From contig VXNK01000060.1 of assembly GCA_009840595.1 (NCBI GenBank), positions 1 through 32,777 of the forward strand: 32,777 bases of DNA, read 5' to 3'. Below, piece by piece: positions 15,422 to 24,254 of the stretch. This DNA is from Rhodospirillaceae bacterium. Lineage in GTDB: Bacteria; Pseudomonadota; Alphaproteobacteria; Bin65. The notes under the pieces are model-generated. The model did not search any database. It was given only the letters and a program-made list of their open reading frames with translations, and had not been told where the DNA came from. The translations under genes were made by a program, and so were the position numbers. Within the stretch, counting starts at the first letter, position 1. The number at the start of each line of letters is the position of its first letter.

Positions 15422-17545
15422 ATGAACGCAGACGCCACAGAAAAGCGCTTTATCGTAGCGACCGATGTCGGCGGGACTTGCACCGACACCGTCGTCGTCG
15501 CCCCCGGAGAGGCCTTCATCATGGGCAAGGCCCTGTCGACGCCGCCCGACTTCGCCGGCGGCGTGCTCGATTCGATCGCCGTTGCAGCGCGGCAGATGGA
15601 TCTAAGCATCGAGGACCTGTTCGCCCGGACCTACCTGTTCATGCACGGCTCGACCGTGGTCGACAACACGCTGCTGACCCGCAGCGGCACGCCGACCGGG
15701 CTGATTACGACCGGCGGTTTCGAGGATACGGTCTTCGTCACCCGCGGCGCCTACGGGCGTTGGGCCGGCCAGCCGGAGGACTGGATCAAGCATCCGGTGG
15801 CGAGCGACCGGCCGGCACCGCTGATTTCCGAAGACGCGGTATGCGGCGTGCCGGAACGGGTCGACTACAAGGGCGAGGTCCTGCTGCCGCTCGACGAGGC
15901 CGAGACCGAACGAGCGGTGCGCTACCTGGTCGGCGACCGGCAGGTCGAAGCGATCGCCATCGCCTTCCTCTGGTCCTTCTACAATGCCGATAACGAACGC
16001 AGGGCGCGCGATATCGTGCAGCGGGTCGCGCCGGAGGCCTATGTTACCTTGTCGAGCGATATCGCGCCGGTGCCGGGCGAATACGAACGCACCTCGACGG
16101 CGGTTATCAACGCCTACGCCGGTCGCCTCGCCAGCGGCTACCTGAACGACCTGAAGGCCCAGCTCGCCGGCCGCGGATATGTCGGGCCGGTCATGGTCAT
16201 GCAGGGCTATGGCGGGCTCCTGCCGTCCCAGGAAGCGGCGGACCGCGCCGTCGGCATGATCGAATGCGGCCCGGCCGCCGGCGTGATCGGCGCTAAGGCG
16301 CTCGGCGACCTGATGAGCGATGCCGACGTGATCGCTGCCGACATGGGCGGCACGACCTTCAAGGTCGGCGTCATCCAGAACGGCGAAATCGAATACGCCC
16401 GCGAGCCGCTGGTCGACCGCTATCACTATGTCGCCCCGAAGATCGAAGTGGTGTCGATCGGAGCCGGCGGCGGCAGCATCGTCTCGCTCGATCCGCGCAC
16501 GAACGTGCCGCGCGTCGGTCCGCAGAGCGCCGGCGCCGACCCGGGACCGGTCTGCTACGGCCGCGGCGGCACGGATGTGACGCTCACCGACGTGTTCACC
16601 CTGATCGGTTATATGGACCCCGACATCTTCCTCGGCGGTGCCATGACGCTGGACATCGAAGCGGCGCGCGAGGCCTTCAAGGCGCAGATCGCCAACCGGC
16701 TCAGCATGCCGGTGGAAGAGGCCGCCTTCGGCATCTTCCGGATCGCCTCGGCGCAGGTGACCGACCTGATTCACGAGATCACCGTGGAGCGCGGCCTCGA
16801 CCCACGGGATTATGTCCTGCACGCCTTCGGCGGTTCCTGCCCGATTCTCGCCTCGAGCTTCGCCGCCGAACTGAATGTGAAACGAATCGTCGTGCCCTAT
16901 ACGGCGTCGGTAAACTGCGCCCTGGGCCTGGTCTCCGCCGATATCGTGCACGAATATTCTGTAACGACCACGCTGTCCGGAGACGCCGATCCGGCGCAGA
17001 TCAATGCGCTTTATGCGCCGATGATCGAAAAGGCGCGGGCGCAGCTCGCCGCAGAGGGCTTCGCCGAGGCCGATACCGCGCTCGATTGGTCGATCGACCT
17101 GCGCTACGCGCGCCAGGTGCATGAGGTGACGACGCCGGTCTACGGACGTACGCCGATGGATGCGGCGGCGCTCAAGCGGCTGATCGACGATTTCGAGGCG
17201 CTGTACGAGCGCAAATACGGCAAGGGCTCGGCCTATCGAGAGGCCGGGATCGAGATGACGCTGTTCCGGCTCAGCGCCAGCGGCCGGCTACAGCGACCGG
17301 AGATCGAATCCCTGCCGCTCGAAGGGCCGGACGCCGGCCGTGCCCGGATCGGTCGGCGCGACGTTTTCGTCGAGGCCCGCAGCGGTATGGCGCCGGCGGA
17401 TATCTACGACTTTACCCGCATCCGGCCCGGCAACGAAATCGCCGGACCGGCCGTCATTCACACGCCGATCACGACCGTAGTCGTGCAGGACGGCCAGCGC
17501 GCCCGCATGGACGAACTGCGTAACATCGTCATCGACTTCCGCTGA
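15422..17545 (+). CDS. hydantoinase A / acetone carboxylase subunit-type ATP-dependent protein
   Basis: A 707-residue protein of the ASKHA-fold HyuA family. Phosphate-binding elements are ATDVGGTCTDTVVV (13-26) and AADMGGTTFKVGV (305-317). MHGSTVVDNTLLTRSG (74-89), SIGAGGGSI (345-353) and the GPQSAGADPGPVCYGRGG block (366-383) complete the family pattern. Members couple ATP hydrolysis to opening of a hydantoin, methylhydantoin or oxoproline ring, or to carboxylation of ketones by phosphorylated intermediates. It runs straight into hyuB (9-bp gap) and the small CxxC gene, so the three form one enzyme. The third gene favours a carboxylase-like assembly; the isochorismatase-fold gene further down favours hydantoin chemistry. 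The 86 bp before the ATG hold no clear ribosome binding site. Confidence 0.93.
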   Translation: MNADATEKRFIVATDVGGTCTDTVVVAPGEAFIMGKALSTPPDFAGGVLDSIAVAARQMDLSIEDLFARTYLFMHGSTVVDNTLLTRSGTPTGLITTGGFEDTVFVTRGAYGRWAGQPEDWIKHPVASDRPAPLISEDAVCGVPERVDYKGEVLLPLDEAETERAVRYLVGDRQVEAIAIAFLWSFYNADNERRARDIVQRVAPEAYVTLSSDIAPVPGEYERTSTAVINAYAGRLASGYLNDLKAQLAGRGYVGPVMVMQGYGGLLPSQEAADRAVGMIECGPAAGVIGAKALGDLMSDADVIAADMGGTTFKVGVIQNGEIEYAREPLVDRYHYVAPKIEVVSIGAGGGSIVSLDPRTNVPRVGPQSAGADPGPVCYGRGGTDVTLTDVFTLIGYMDPDIFLGGAMTLDIEAAREAFKAQIANRLSMPVEEAAFGIFRIASAQVTDLIHEITVERGLDPRDYVLHAFGGSCPILASSFAAELNVKRIVVPYTASVNCALGLVSADIVHEYSVTTTLSGDADPAQINALYAPMIEKARAQLAAEGFAEADTALDWSIDLRYARQVHEVTTPVYGRTPMDAAALKRLIDDFEALYERKYGKGSAYREAGIEMTLFRLSASGRLQRPEIESLPLEGPDAGRARIGRRDVFVEARSGMAPADIYDFTRIRPGNEIAGPAVIHTPITTVVVQDGQRARMDELRNIVIDFR

Positions 17546-17554
17546 GGTGGGGCC

Positions 17555-19390
17555 ATGGACCCAATCACCTTTTCCATCATCCGGCACCGGCTGTTCCGCA
17601 TCGTCGACGAGGCGGTGATCACGCTCAAGCACGTTTCCGGCAGCGCGATCACCAACGAGGGCCACGACCTGATGGTCTCGCTCTACCGCGCCGACGGCTC
17701 GCTGCTCATGGGCGGAGTAGGCTTCCTGCATCATCTGACCAGCGCGGCCGAGGCCTGCAAGGCGATCATCCGGCGCTTCGAGGGCGATATCAACGAAGGC
17801 GATATCTTCCTGTTGAACGATCCTTACACGGCGGCGCTGCACACCTCCGACATCTACCTGGTCTCGCCGATCCATCACGAGGGGGAACTGGTCGCCTGGA
17901 GCGCCTGCTTCGTGCATGTCTACGATATCGGCGCCATGAACCCCGGCGGATTCGCGCCGGATGCGCAAGACATCTACACTGAGGGTTTCAGCTCGCCCGG
18001 CATCCGCTTGGTCGAGAAGGGTGCACTGCGGCAGGACGTGATGGACACGCTGCTCAACATGGTGCGCTCGCCCGAAATGGTGTCGCTCGACATGCGCTCC
18101 ATGATCGCCTGCAACAATGTCGCCCGCGACCGCATGCTCAGCCTGATCGGCAAATACGGCTACGACACGGTCGACGCCGCCTGCCAGCAGCTGATCGACC
18201 AGTCGGAGGACCTGCTGCGCCAGCGGCTGTCGGAACTGCCGGACGGCCAGTGGCAGTCGCGCCAGTATCTCGAGGTCCTCGACGAGGTCTACGAGGTCTT
18301 CCTCACCATGACCAAGAAGGGCGACGAACTGGTCTTCGACTTCACCGGCTCGTCGCCCCAGGCGGCCTATTCGGTGAACTGCACCAAATGGGCTTCGCTG
18401 GGCGGCCTGTTCGCGCCGTTGTTCCCGCTGCTGTGCTACGACATCACCTGGAACGAGGGGGTGATCCGGCCGATCGAGATGATCGCGCCGGAAGGCAGCA
18501 TCGTGAATTGCACCCGGCCGGCGCCGGTCTCGGTCGCCACAGTCGGCGCGATCCAGTCGGTCAACAACGCCGCCTGTTCGACCATCGGCAAGATGCTGGA
18601 AGCCAGCGGCAAGTATCGCGAGGAGGCGACCGCAGTTTGGCACGCCAACCATTTCGCCATCTTCAAGTTCGGCCGCAACCAGCATGGCGGCGAGGCCATC
18701 GGCATCTTCACCGAGACTTTCGCCGGCTCCGGAGGGGCGCGCACCTTCGCCGACGGCATCGATGTCGGCGGAGAAATTCCGAACCCGATCTCACGCATGG
18801 CCAATGTCGAAACGGTCGAGGCCGGCTTCCCGATCCGCTACCTGTTTCGCCGGCGCATGACCGATTCGGGCGGCCCCGGCAGGTACCGGGGCGGTGCGGG
18901 CATGGAATTCGCCGTGGTGCCGCACGATTCGCCGGATGGCGGCATCCACTACGTCATCTCCGGCAAGGGCGCGGATTTCCCGATGAGCGACGGCCTGGCC
19001 GGCGGCTATCCGGGCGCGCCCAACCGCTATGTCTGGGTCCGCAACAACGATGCGGAACAGGACAAGAAGAATGTCGATCCCCGCTTCGTCCAGTCTCTCG
19101 ACGACATGCCGGGCGAGCAGGAATCCGTCACTTGGGGCGTGTTCCCGCTGATGGGCGAGGATGCGCTGTATGTGGGCTGGAACGGCGGTGGGGGGTTCGG
19201 CGATCCTCTGGAGCGCGATCCCGAAGCGGTCCTAGAGGACTGCCGGACCGGCGTGGTCAGTGTGCAATCGGCTCGCGCGGTCTATGGCGTGGTGCTGAAC
19301 GACGGCAACGCGGCCGTCGATGCGGCGGCCACAGAAGCCCTGCGCCAATCCATGTATGCCGAACGGCTGTATCCGGAAGCGGCCGAATGA
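17555..19390 (+). CDS. hydantoinase B / acetone carboxylase subunit-type protein
   Basis: A 611-residue HyuB-family protein, the partner of the preceding HyuA. The start DPITFSIIRHRLFRIVDEAV is typical. Metal- or substrate-site candidates are D89 in LLNDPYTAALHTSD, H96, D99 and H121 in CFVHVYDIG. The VNNAACS segment and the GGGGFGDPLERDPEAVLEDC C-terminal region are family hallmarks. The extended ITLKHVSGSAITNEGHD and GGVGFLHHL sequences near the N-terminus look closer to the carboxylase-like branch than to 5-oxoprolinase, though this is from memory. GAGGTGGGG precedes the ATG, and the stop overlaps the next ATG by 4 bp. Confidence 0.92.
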   Translation: MDPITFSIIRHRLFRIVDEAVITLKHVSGSAITNEGHDLMVSLYRADGSLLMGGVGFLHHLTSAAEACKAIIRRFEGDINEGDIFLLNDPYTAALHTSDIYLVSPIHHEGELVAWSACFVHVYDIGAMNPGGFAPDAQDIYTEGFSSPGIRLVEKGALRQDVMDTLLNMVRSPEMVSLDMRSMIACNNVARDRMLSLIGKYGYDTVDAACQQLIDQSEDLLRQRLSELPDGQWQSRQYLEVLDEVYEVFLTMTKKGDELVFDFTGSSPQAAYSVNCTKWASLGGLFAPLFPLLCYDITWNEGVIRPIEMIAPEGSIVNCTRPAPVSVATVGAIQSVNNAACSTIGKMLEASGKYREEATAVWHANHFAIFKFGRNQHGGEAIGIFTETFAGSGGARTFADGIDVGGEIPNPISRMANVETVEAGFPIRYLFRRRMTDSGGPGRYRGGAGMEFAVVPHDSPDGGIHYVISGKGADFPMSDGLAGGYPGAPNRYVWVRNNDAEQDKKNVDPRFVQSLDDMPGEQESVTWGVFPLMGEDALYVGWNGGGGFGDPLERDPEAVLEDCRTGVVSVQSARAVYGVVLNDGNAAVDAAATEALRQSMYAERLYPEAAE

Positions 19391-19689
19391 GCGGCCGGGG
19401 CGGCGACCCAGCGGCCGGAATGCTGGAGTTGCGCGGCGCGAACCTGCATTGCGGGCGCTGCGGGCACGATCTCGGCCCGGCGGCGTCCGGCTGGAAGAAG
19501 CGGGCGCTGATGCGCGAACGGCCGATGGAGGGCGCCGGCGGCGCGCCCTACCGCAGCGGGTCGCATGTCCTGCTGCGCACGTTTGTGTGCCCCGGATGCG
19601 GCCGGCAGCTGGCGGCCGAGACCGCGATGAAGGACGCGCCGCCGCTCGACGACAGGCTGCACACGGGCCGGGCTGGCGGCGACCCTTGA
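19387..19689 (+). CDS. small CxxC/CxxC protein, acetone carboxylase gamma subunit-like
   Basis: A 100-residue protein starting in an ATGA overlap with hyuB. It has two cysteine pairs, C22-x2-C25 (HCGRCGHDLG) and C68-x2-C71 (FVCPGCGRQL), spaced for one zinc ribbon. Between them a GWKKRALMRERPM stretch is basic. The pattern, position and size resemble the small subunits that complete acetone- and acetophenone-carboxylase-type complexes after their HyuA- and HyuB-like subunits. Classical N-methylhydantoinases are described as two-subunit enzymes. It is shorter than the ~165-residue acetone carboxylase gamma subunit, so the match is to the zinc-binding core only. The last 20 residues are low complexity. 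Confidence 0.7.
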   Translation: MSGRGGDPAAGMLELRGANLHCGRCGHDLGPAASGWKKRALMRERPMEGAGGAPYRSGSHVLLRTFVCPGCGRQLAAETAMKDAPPLDDRLHTGRAGGDP

Positions 19690-19743
19690 CCGACGACACG
19701 ACCGTCCGGGACGGCCGGCACCGCTGAACGACGAGGAACGCAC

Positions 19744-20439
19744 ATGCACGGCATCGGTATCAGGCAGGAGATCGTCGACCGGGTACTCGCGCGGCGTGGC
19801 CGCTTCCACTTGTTCGACAGCCTGGAGCCGGCGGAGACCGCCCTGGTCGTGATCGACATGCAGGCAACCTTCGTCGAGCCGGGATCGCCCGCCGAGGTGC
19901 CGGCCTCGCGCGGCATCGTGGCGCCGATCAACGCGCTGACCCGGGAGTTGCGCAAGCTCGGCGTCACCGTGATCTGGGTCAACCACGCCAACGCCCACAA
20001 CAGCCGCGCCAGCGACTGGAACATGTTCTTCGACAATTTCGTCGCCTCAGACGTGCGCCAGCGCACCATAGAGAGCCTGGCGCCCGACGGCGAAGGCCAG
20101 CGGGTGTGGCGCGAACTCGAAGTCGGTGCCGACGACCTGAAGGTGGTCAAGAACCGCTACAGCGCGCTCATCCCCGGCTCGTCGCCGCTGGAGCGGGTGC
20201 TGCGCAGCCACGGTATCCGCAACCTGCTGATCGCCGGCACCAAGACCAATGTGTGCTGCGAGGCGACCGGTCGCGACGCCATGATGATGGACTACCGCAC
20301 GGTCATGGTGTCGGACTGTCTGGCAGCGCTCTCCGACGACGAACACAGGGCGTCGCTGGAAACCTTCATCCAGCAGTTTGGCGACGTGATGGCTTCCGCC
20401 GAAGTGCTTGCCGTCTTGAGCAACAAGGGCAACGCCTGA
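19744..20439 (+). CDS. isochorismatase-fold cysteine hydrolase (amidase)
   Basis: A 231-residue alpha/beta hydrolase of the isochorismatase family. The catalytic triad is D38 (LVVIDMQ), K136 (VVKNRYSAL) and C171 (TNVCCEATGRDA), with the usual cis-peptide before it. An intact cysteine triad means an amidase-like role: N-carbamoylsarcosine, ureidoacrylate (RutB), maleamate or nicotinamide-type hydrolysis, releasing NH3 with or without CO2. Its length matches RutB (230) more than N-carbamoylsarcosine amidase (~264), but the N-terminal 30 residues differ from RutB. The ATG at 19744 follows GACGAGGAACGCAC. It follows the HyuAB-gamma operon by 54 bp and converges on the molybdenum hydroxylase genes with a 6-bp gap and no terminator hairpin. 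The substrate is inferred from context only. Confidence 0.88.
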   Translation: MHGIGIRQEIVDRVLARRGRFHLFDSLEPAETALVVIDMQATFVEPGSPAEVPASRGIVAPINALTRELRKLGVTVIWVNHANAHNSRASDWNMFFDNFVASDVRQRTIESLAPDGEGQRVWRELEVGADDLKVVKNRYSALIPGSSPLERVLRSHGIRNLLIAGTKTNVCCEATGRDAMMMDYRTVMVSDCLAALSDDEHRASLETFIQQFGDVMASAEVLAVLSNKGNA

Positions 20440-20445
20440 GCGGCG

Positions 20446-22770
20446 CTATCTTTCCGCCGCAGCGGCGAGGGCGTCGAGCACGCGCTCCGGCGTCATCGGG
20501 ATCGTTCGCAGGCGCAGGCCGGTGGCGTGGGCGACGGCGTTGGCGATGGCGGGCGCAGCGCCGACCAGGGGCGGCTCGCCGATCCCCTTGGCGCCGAACG
20601 GGCCGGACGGTTCCGGCTCTTCGACGATGATGGGATGAATGTCGAGCGGCAGATCGAGCGCGCCGAAGACCTTGTAGTCCATCATGCTGGGATTGACCGG
20701 CTGGCCGTCCTCCCAAAGCATCTCCTCAAGCAGGGCATAGCCCGCGCCCTGGACGAAGCCGCCCAGGATCTGGCCCTCGACCGACGTCGGATTGATCGCG
20801 CGGCCGACGTCGTGGGCCGCCCAGGCGCGCAGGATTTCCACCTTTCCGGTCACGGTATCGACTTCGACCTCGACGACATGGGCGCCGAACACATAGGTGC
20901 CGACGCGCTCGAATGGATAGTTCCGGATGACCGCTTCCTTGTAGTCGAACGCCTCGCCGTCATAGACCAGCGCCCCGCTGCCGATGATCGGGCCGCCGGT
21001 CCGGTAGTGCGCGCGCAGCGAGATTTCTCCGAAACTCAATTCCCGCTCCGGCACCCCGACGATCCCCGCCCGGCCGCCCGGCCGGATCTCGATGTCGCCG
21101 GGCGCGCATTCGAAGGTTTCGGCGGCATGGCGCGCGATCTGCTGGCGCACCGCATCGGCGGCCTGCATCACGGCGCGGCCGACCATGTAGGTCACCCGGC
21201 TGCCGCCGGTGCTCCAGTTGTAGGGTGCCGCGCCGCTGTCGGCCGGCGCCGAATCGACCCGATCGACATCGATATCGAGTGCGCCGGCGCAGATCTGCGC
21301 CAGCGCCGCTTCCGCGCCCTGGCCGAGATCGACGGCGCTGTGGGCGAGCGCGGCGGTACCGTCTTCGAGCAGGCGCACCGTCGCTGACGTCCCGAGCAGG
21401 CCGCAGATATGCGCAAAGGCGGAGACGCCGACGCCGCGGCGCTTCCCGCCCGCGCCGATGCCGCCGTCCCGGCGCTTCCCGGCCCAGCCGGAGGTGTCGC
21501 GCGCTTCGGTCAGGCATGCTCTCAGGCCGCAGGATGTGATCGTCTGACCGCCGATCCAGCGCCCTCCGGCCTCCACGGCATTTTTCAGCCGCAACTCGAC
21601 CGGATCGAGGCCCAGCCGGTCCGCCAGCTCGTCGATCTGCGCTTCGGTGGCGAAGGTCACCTGCGGGTTGCCGTAGCCGCGGAAGCCGGCGGCGCGCAGC
21701 CGGTTGGTGTAGACGGCGCGCCCGCGCAGCCGGCAATGCGGGATGGCGTAGGGGCCGCGCGCCATCAGCAGGCCGAAGCCGAGCACGGCAGGGCTGTCCT
21801 CGGCATAGGCGCCGCCGTCGTAGACGATGTCGAGATCGCGGGCGATCAGGGTGCCGTCGGCCTTCGCGCCGGTCCTGACTCGGACGACCGCCGGATGACG
21901 CCGGCGCATCGCCATGAAGTCCTCCTCTCTGGTCAGTGTCAGCTTGACCGGCCGGCCGGTCACCCGTGCGAGGTGGGCGACCAGCGGCTGGACCGTGACG
22001 CCGGACTTGCCGCCGAACGCGCCGCCGACCGCCGGCGTGACGACGCGGATCTTCGACATCGGCAGGTCCAGGGCCCGCGACAGGGTCGCCTGCACCTTGT
22101 TGACCGACTGGTTGGCGGACCGGACGGTCAGCTTGCCGGCGCGGTCGAACTCGGCAATCGCGGAGACCGGCTCCAGATAGACGTGCGATTGGGACGGCAC
22201 CTGGTAGACGCCCTCGACGATGACATCGCAATCGGCCCAGGCCGCCTCGACGTCGCCTTCGCTGAACTCCTGGCGCGCGATCTCGTTGACGCGCTCGAAG
22301 CCGAGGTCCGGGCGTTTCTCGTAGCTCCCGAACTCCCGGTGGACCGGAACCGCGCCGTCTTCCAGCGCCGCCTCGATGCTCAGCACCGGCGTCAGCTCTT
22401 CGTAGTCCACCTCGATCAGCGCCGCCGCCGCGCGGGCCGTGGCAAGGTCGGCGGCGGCGACCGCGGCGACCGGCTCGCCGACATAGCGCACGACGCCGGC
22501 GGCGAGCGGGGTCTCGTCGTAGACGAACAGGCCCCAGCGGCGGTCCGGCAGATCCGCCCCGGTCAGCACCGCCCTGACGCCGGGCAGCGCCCGCGCGGCG
22601 GCCGTATCGATGCCGAGGATTCGCGCGCTCGGCCAGGGGCTGCCGAGGATCGCGGCGTGCAGCATCCCCGGCCGCGAAAGATCGTCCGTATAGCGGGCCG
22701 CGCCAGCCAGCTTGTCGGCGGCGTCGCGGCGCGGCAGCCGCGCGCCGATCGCTTCGGGAAGTCCTTTCAT
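20446..22770 (-). CDS. molybdenum hydroxylase, large (molybdopterin) subunit, xanthine dehydrogenase family
   Basis: A 774-residue catalytic subunit that would hydroxylate an aromatic N-heterocycle or aldehyde using water as oxygen source. Cofactor-binding regions visible are VGGAFGGKSGV (248-258), GFRGYGNPQVTFATEAQID (362-380), the VDLGQGAEAALAQI segment and KGIGEPPLVGAAPAIANAV near the C-terminus. In the last, E732 is the conserved base next to molybdenum. The loop has GFRGYG rather than the AYxCSFR of true CO dehydrogenases, so it is not CoxL form I. It is third in an operon of FAD, Fe-S and Mo subunits, joined by 4-bp ATGA overlaps. The substrate may be a heterocycle handled by the neighbouring amidohydrolase and HyuAB, but this is inference. 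Confidence 0.94.
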   Translation of the reverse strand: MKGLPEAIGARLPRRDAADKLAGAARYTDDLSRPGMLHAAILGSPWPSARILGIDTAAARALPGVRAVLTGADLPDRRWGLFVYDETPLAAGVVRYVGEPVAAVAAADLATARAAAALIEVDYEELTPVLSIEAALEDGAVPVHREFGSYEKRPDLGFERVNEIARQEFSEGDVEAAWADCDVIVEGVYQVPSQSHVYLEPVSAIAEFDRAGKLTVRSANQSVNKVQATLSRALDLPMSKIRVVTPAVGGAFGGKSGVTVQPLVAHLARVTGRPVKLTLTREEDFMAMRRRHPAVVRVRTGAKADGTLIARDLDIVYDGGAYAEDSPAVLGFGLLMARGPYAIPHCRLRGRAVYTNRLRAAGFRGYGNPQVTFATEAQIDELADRLGLDPVELRLKNAVEAGGRWIGGQTITSCGLRACLTEARDTSGWAGKRRDGGIGAGGKRRGVGVSAFAHICGLLGTSATVRLLEDGTAALAHSAVDLGQGAEAALAQICAGALDIDVDRVDSAPADSGAAPYNWSTGGSRVTYMVGRAVMQAADAVRQQIARHAAETFECAPGDIEIRPGGRAGIVGVPERELSFGEISLRAHYRTGGPIIGSGALVYDGEAFDYKEAVIRNYPFERVGTYVFGAHVVEVEVDTVTGKVEILRAWAAHDVGRAINPTSVEGQILGGFVQGAGYALLEEMLWEDGQPVNPSMMDYKVFGALDLPLDIHPIIVEEPEPSGPFGAKGIGEPPLVGAAPAIANAVAHATGLRLRTIPMTPERVLDALAAAAER

Positions 22771-23270
22771 TGCCCGGGCATTCCGGGTTCGCTCCCGACG
22801 GCACGCCGGCCGGCCTTCACGGCAGCCTCGACGATGCTGACATAGCCGGTACAGCGGCAGATGTTGCCACCGAGCCAATGGCGCACCGCCCCGGCGTCGG
22901 GCGGCCCGGCGGCGCCCCGGAACAGGTCCGTCAGGGCGACGATGATACCGGGCGTGCAGTAGCCGCACTGGACGGCACCGGCCCCGGCCATCTCCTCGCG
23001 CAGGAGCGCGGCGTGCGGGTCGCCGTCCAGCCCTTCGATCGTGACGATCTCCCGCCCGGCGCAGTCGGCGGCCAGCATCAGGCAGCTTCGCGCCGCCTTG
23101 CCGTCGACCAGGACGGTGCAGGCGCCGCACACGCCGGTGTTGCAGCCGCGCTTGCTGCCGGTCAGCTCCGCCCGGCTGCGCAGGATGTCGAGCAGCGTCT
23201 CGCCCGGCCCGGCAAGCGGGCTCAGGGCTTCGCCATTGACCGCGAGGACGACCGCGACCGCTGCGGTCAT
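22767..23270 (-). CDS. molybdenum hydroxylase, small [2Fe-2S] subunit
   Basis: A 167-residue electron-transfer subunit with two [2Fe-2S] centres. The plant-ferredoxin-type cluster uses C43, C48, C51 and C63 (RGCNTGVCGACTVLVDG). The helical domain cluster uses C102, C105, C138 and C140 (QCGYCTPG and ICRCTGY). All eight cysteines are present, so electrons can pass from the molybdenum centre to FAD. It lies between the FAD and Mo subunit genes, with ATGA overlaps on both sides. The length is normal for the family (150-175). Confidence 0.95.
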   Translation of the reverse strand: MTAAVAVVLAVNGEALSPLAGPGETLLDILRSRAELTGSKRGCNTGVCGACTVLVDGKAARSCLMLAADCAGREIVTIEGLDGDPHAALLREEMAGAGAVQCGYCTPGIIVALTDLFRGAAGPPDAGAVRHWLGGNICRCTGYVSIVEAAVKAGRRAVGSEPGMPGQ

Positions 23271-24121
23271 GCCGGGGCCTCCGACCGGGCTCTGGCTGCC
23301 TCGACCGCGCGCGCGACCAGGCCGGGAATGATGCGGCGGCGATAGTCGGCGGAGCCGCGCATGTCGGCGAGCGGCTCGGCGGAGTCCTGCAACAGGGCGC
23401 CGGCCCTCGCGACGGCGTCGCTGTCGAGCTGCGTATCCGCCAGCGCCGCATCCGCCGCATCGAGGCGCAATGGCTGCGCGGCGCAACTGCCCAGCACGAC
23501 CCGCGCGGCCCGGCAGATCCCGTCCTCCAGCGTCAGGGCGACCGCGACCGATACGGTGGCATAGTCGCCGTCCACCCGGGCGAATTTATGGTAGGCGCCG
23601 ACGGAACCGGGCGGCGGCGGGGGCAGGCGGATTTCCGTCAGGATTTCATCCTCCGCGAGCGCCGTCGTCAGATAGTCGAGAAAAAAGTCTTCGGCGCGAA
23701 TGCTTCTCGCACCGTCCGGCCCGATGGCGGTGAGCCGGGCGTCGGCGGCGACGAAGGCGGGCGGCAGGTCGGCTGCAGGATCGGCGTGGCACAACGCGCC
23801 GCCGACGGTGCCGAAATTGCGGATCGCCGGGTGGGCGACCTGTTGCGCGGCCTCGCTGAGCACCGCCAGCGCACCGGGCAGATCGGTCGAGGCGAGCGCC
23901 GCCTGGGTGACGGCCGCGCCCATCGCCACGCTGCCGTCGGCGTGCCGAGTCAGGCGATCGAGGCCCTCCACCTTGCGGAGCGAAACCAGGGCGGGCGGAT
24001 CGAGCAGCCCGAGGTTCAACATCGCCACCAGGGACTGGCCGCCGGCGATGCAGCGCGCCTCGTCATGGGCGGCGAGGAGGGCAACGGCTTCGTCGATCGT
24101 GGTCGGGTGGAAAAGCTGCAT
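23267..24121 (-). CDS. molybdenum hydroxylase, medium FAD subunit
   Basis: A 284-residue FAD-binding subunit. FAD contacts are AGGQSLVAMLNLGLLDP (26-42) and the RNFGTVGGALCHADPAADLP segment (101-120) of the CO dehydrogenase flavoprotein fold. A C-terminal domain with the SADYRRRI block follows. It lacks the extra 4Fe-4S-binding insertion seen in 4-hydroxybenzoyl-CoA reductase. The start at 24121 (MQLFHPTTIDEAVALL) is the normal family start; upstream in-frame codons add only basic, unrelated residues. It is the first gene of the three-gene operon and diverges from the oxygenase at 24255, with 133 bp between them. Confidence 0.94.
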   Translation of the reverse strand: MQLFHPTTIDEAVALLAAHDEARCIAGGQSLVAMLNLGLLDPPALVSLRKVEGLDRLTRHADGSVAMGAAVTQAALASTDLPGALAVLSEAAQQVAHPAIRNFGTVGGALCHADPAADLPPAFVAADARLTAIGPDGARSIRAEDFFLDYLTTALAEDEILTEIRLPPPPPGSVGAYHKFARVDGDYATVSVAVALTLEDGICRAARVVLGSCAAQPLRLDAADAALADTQLDSDAVARAGALLQDSAEPLADMRGSADYRRRIIPGLVARAVEAARARSEAPA

Positions 24122-24197
24122 GCGGGCCCGATTTTGCCGCGCCCGGCGGCGCGTTTGCCCGGCCATGCTATCAGCAGCGGGTTTCTGACAGAAGGAT

Positions 24198-24210
24198 ATT
24201 GAGATACAAT
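24198..24210. promoter_or_regulatory. candidate operator half-sites ATTG-5-CAAT
   Basis: ATTG at 24198-24201 and CAAT at 24207-24210 form a small inverted repeat, extended imperfectly to ATATTG/CAATTT. It lies between the divergent molybdenum hydroxylase and oxygenase genes. The size and AT-rich form fit GntR-type operators, but the arms are short and no regulator gene is adjacent. Confidence 0.3.
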
Positions 24211-24240
24211 TTGAAACGGACCAGCTTGAAACGGATCAGC
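24211..24240 (+). repeat. tandem 15-bp direct repeat before the oxygenase gene
   Basis: TTGAAACGGACCAGC (24211-24225) is followed directly by TTGAAACGGATCAGC (24226-24240), with one difference. It ends 14 bp before the ATG of the oxygenase and just before its ribosome binding site, so it lies in the leader. It could be a double binding site or a slippage duplication. Confidence 0.8.
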
Positions 24241-24254
24241 GAGGAAACGGCAGG

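Noticed and set aside
20446..22770. Carbon monoxide dehydrogenase (CoxL)
   Set aside because: The active-site loop lacks the AYxCSFR signature of form I CO dehydrogenase.
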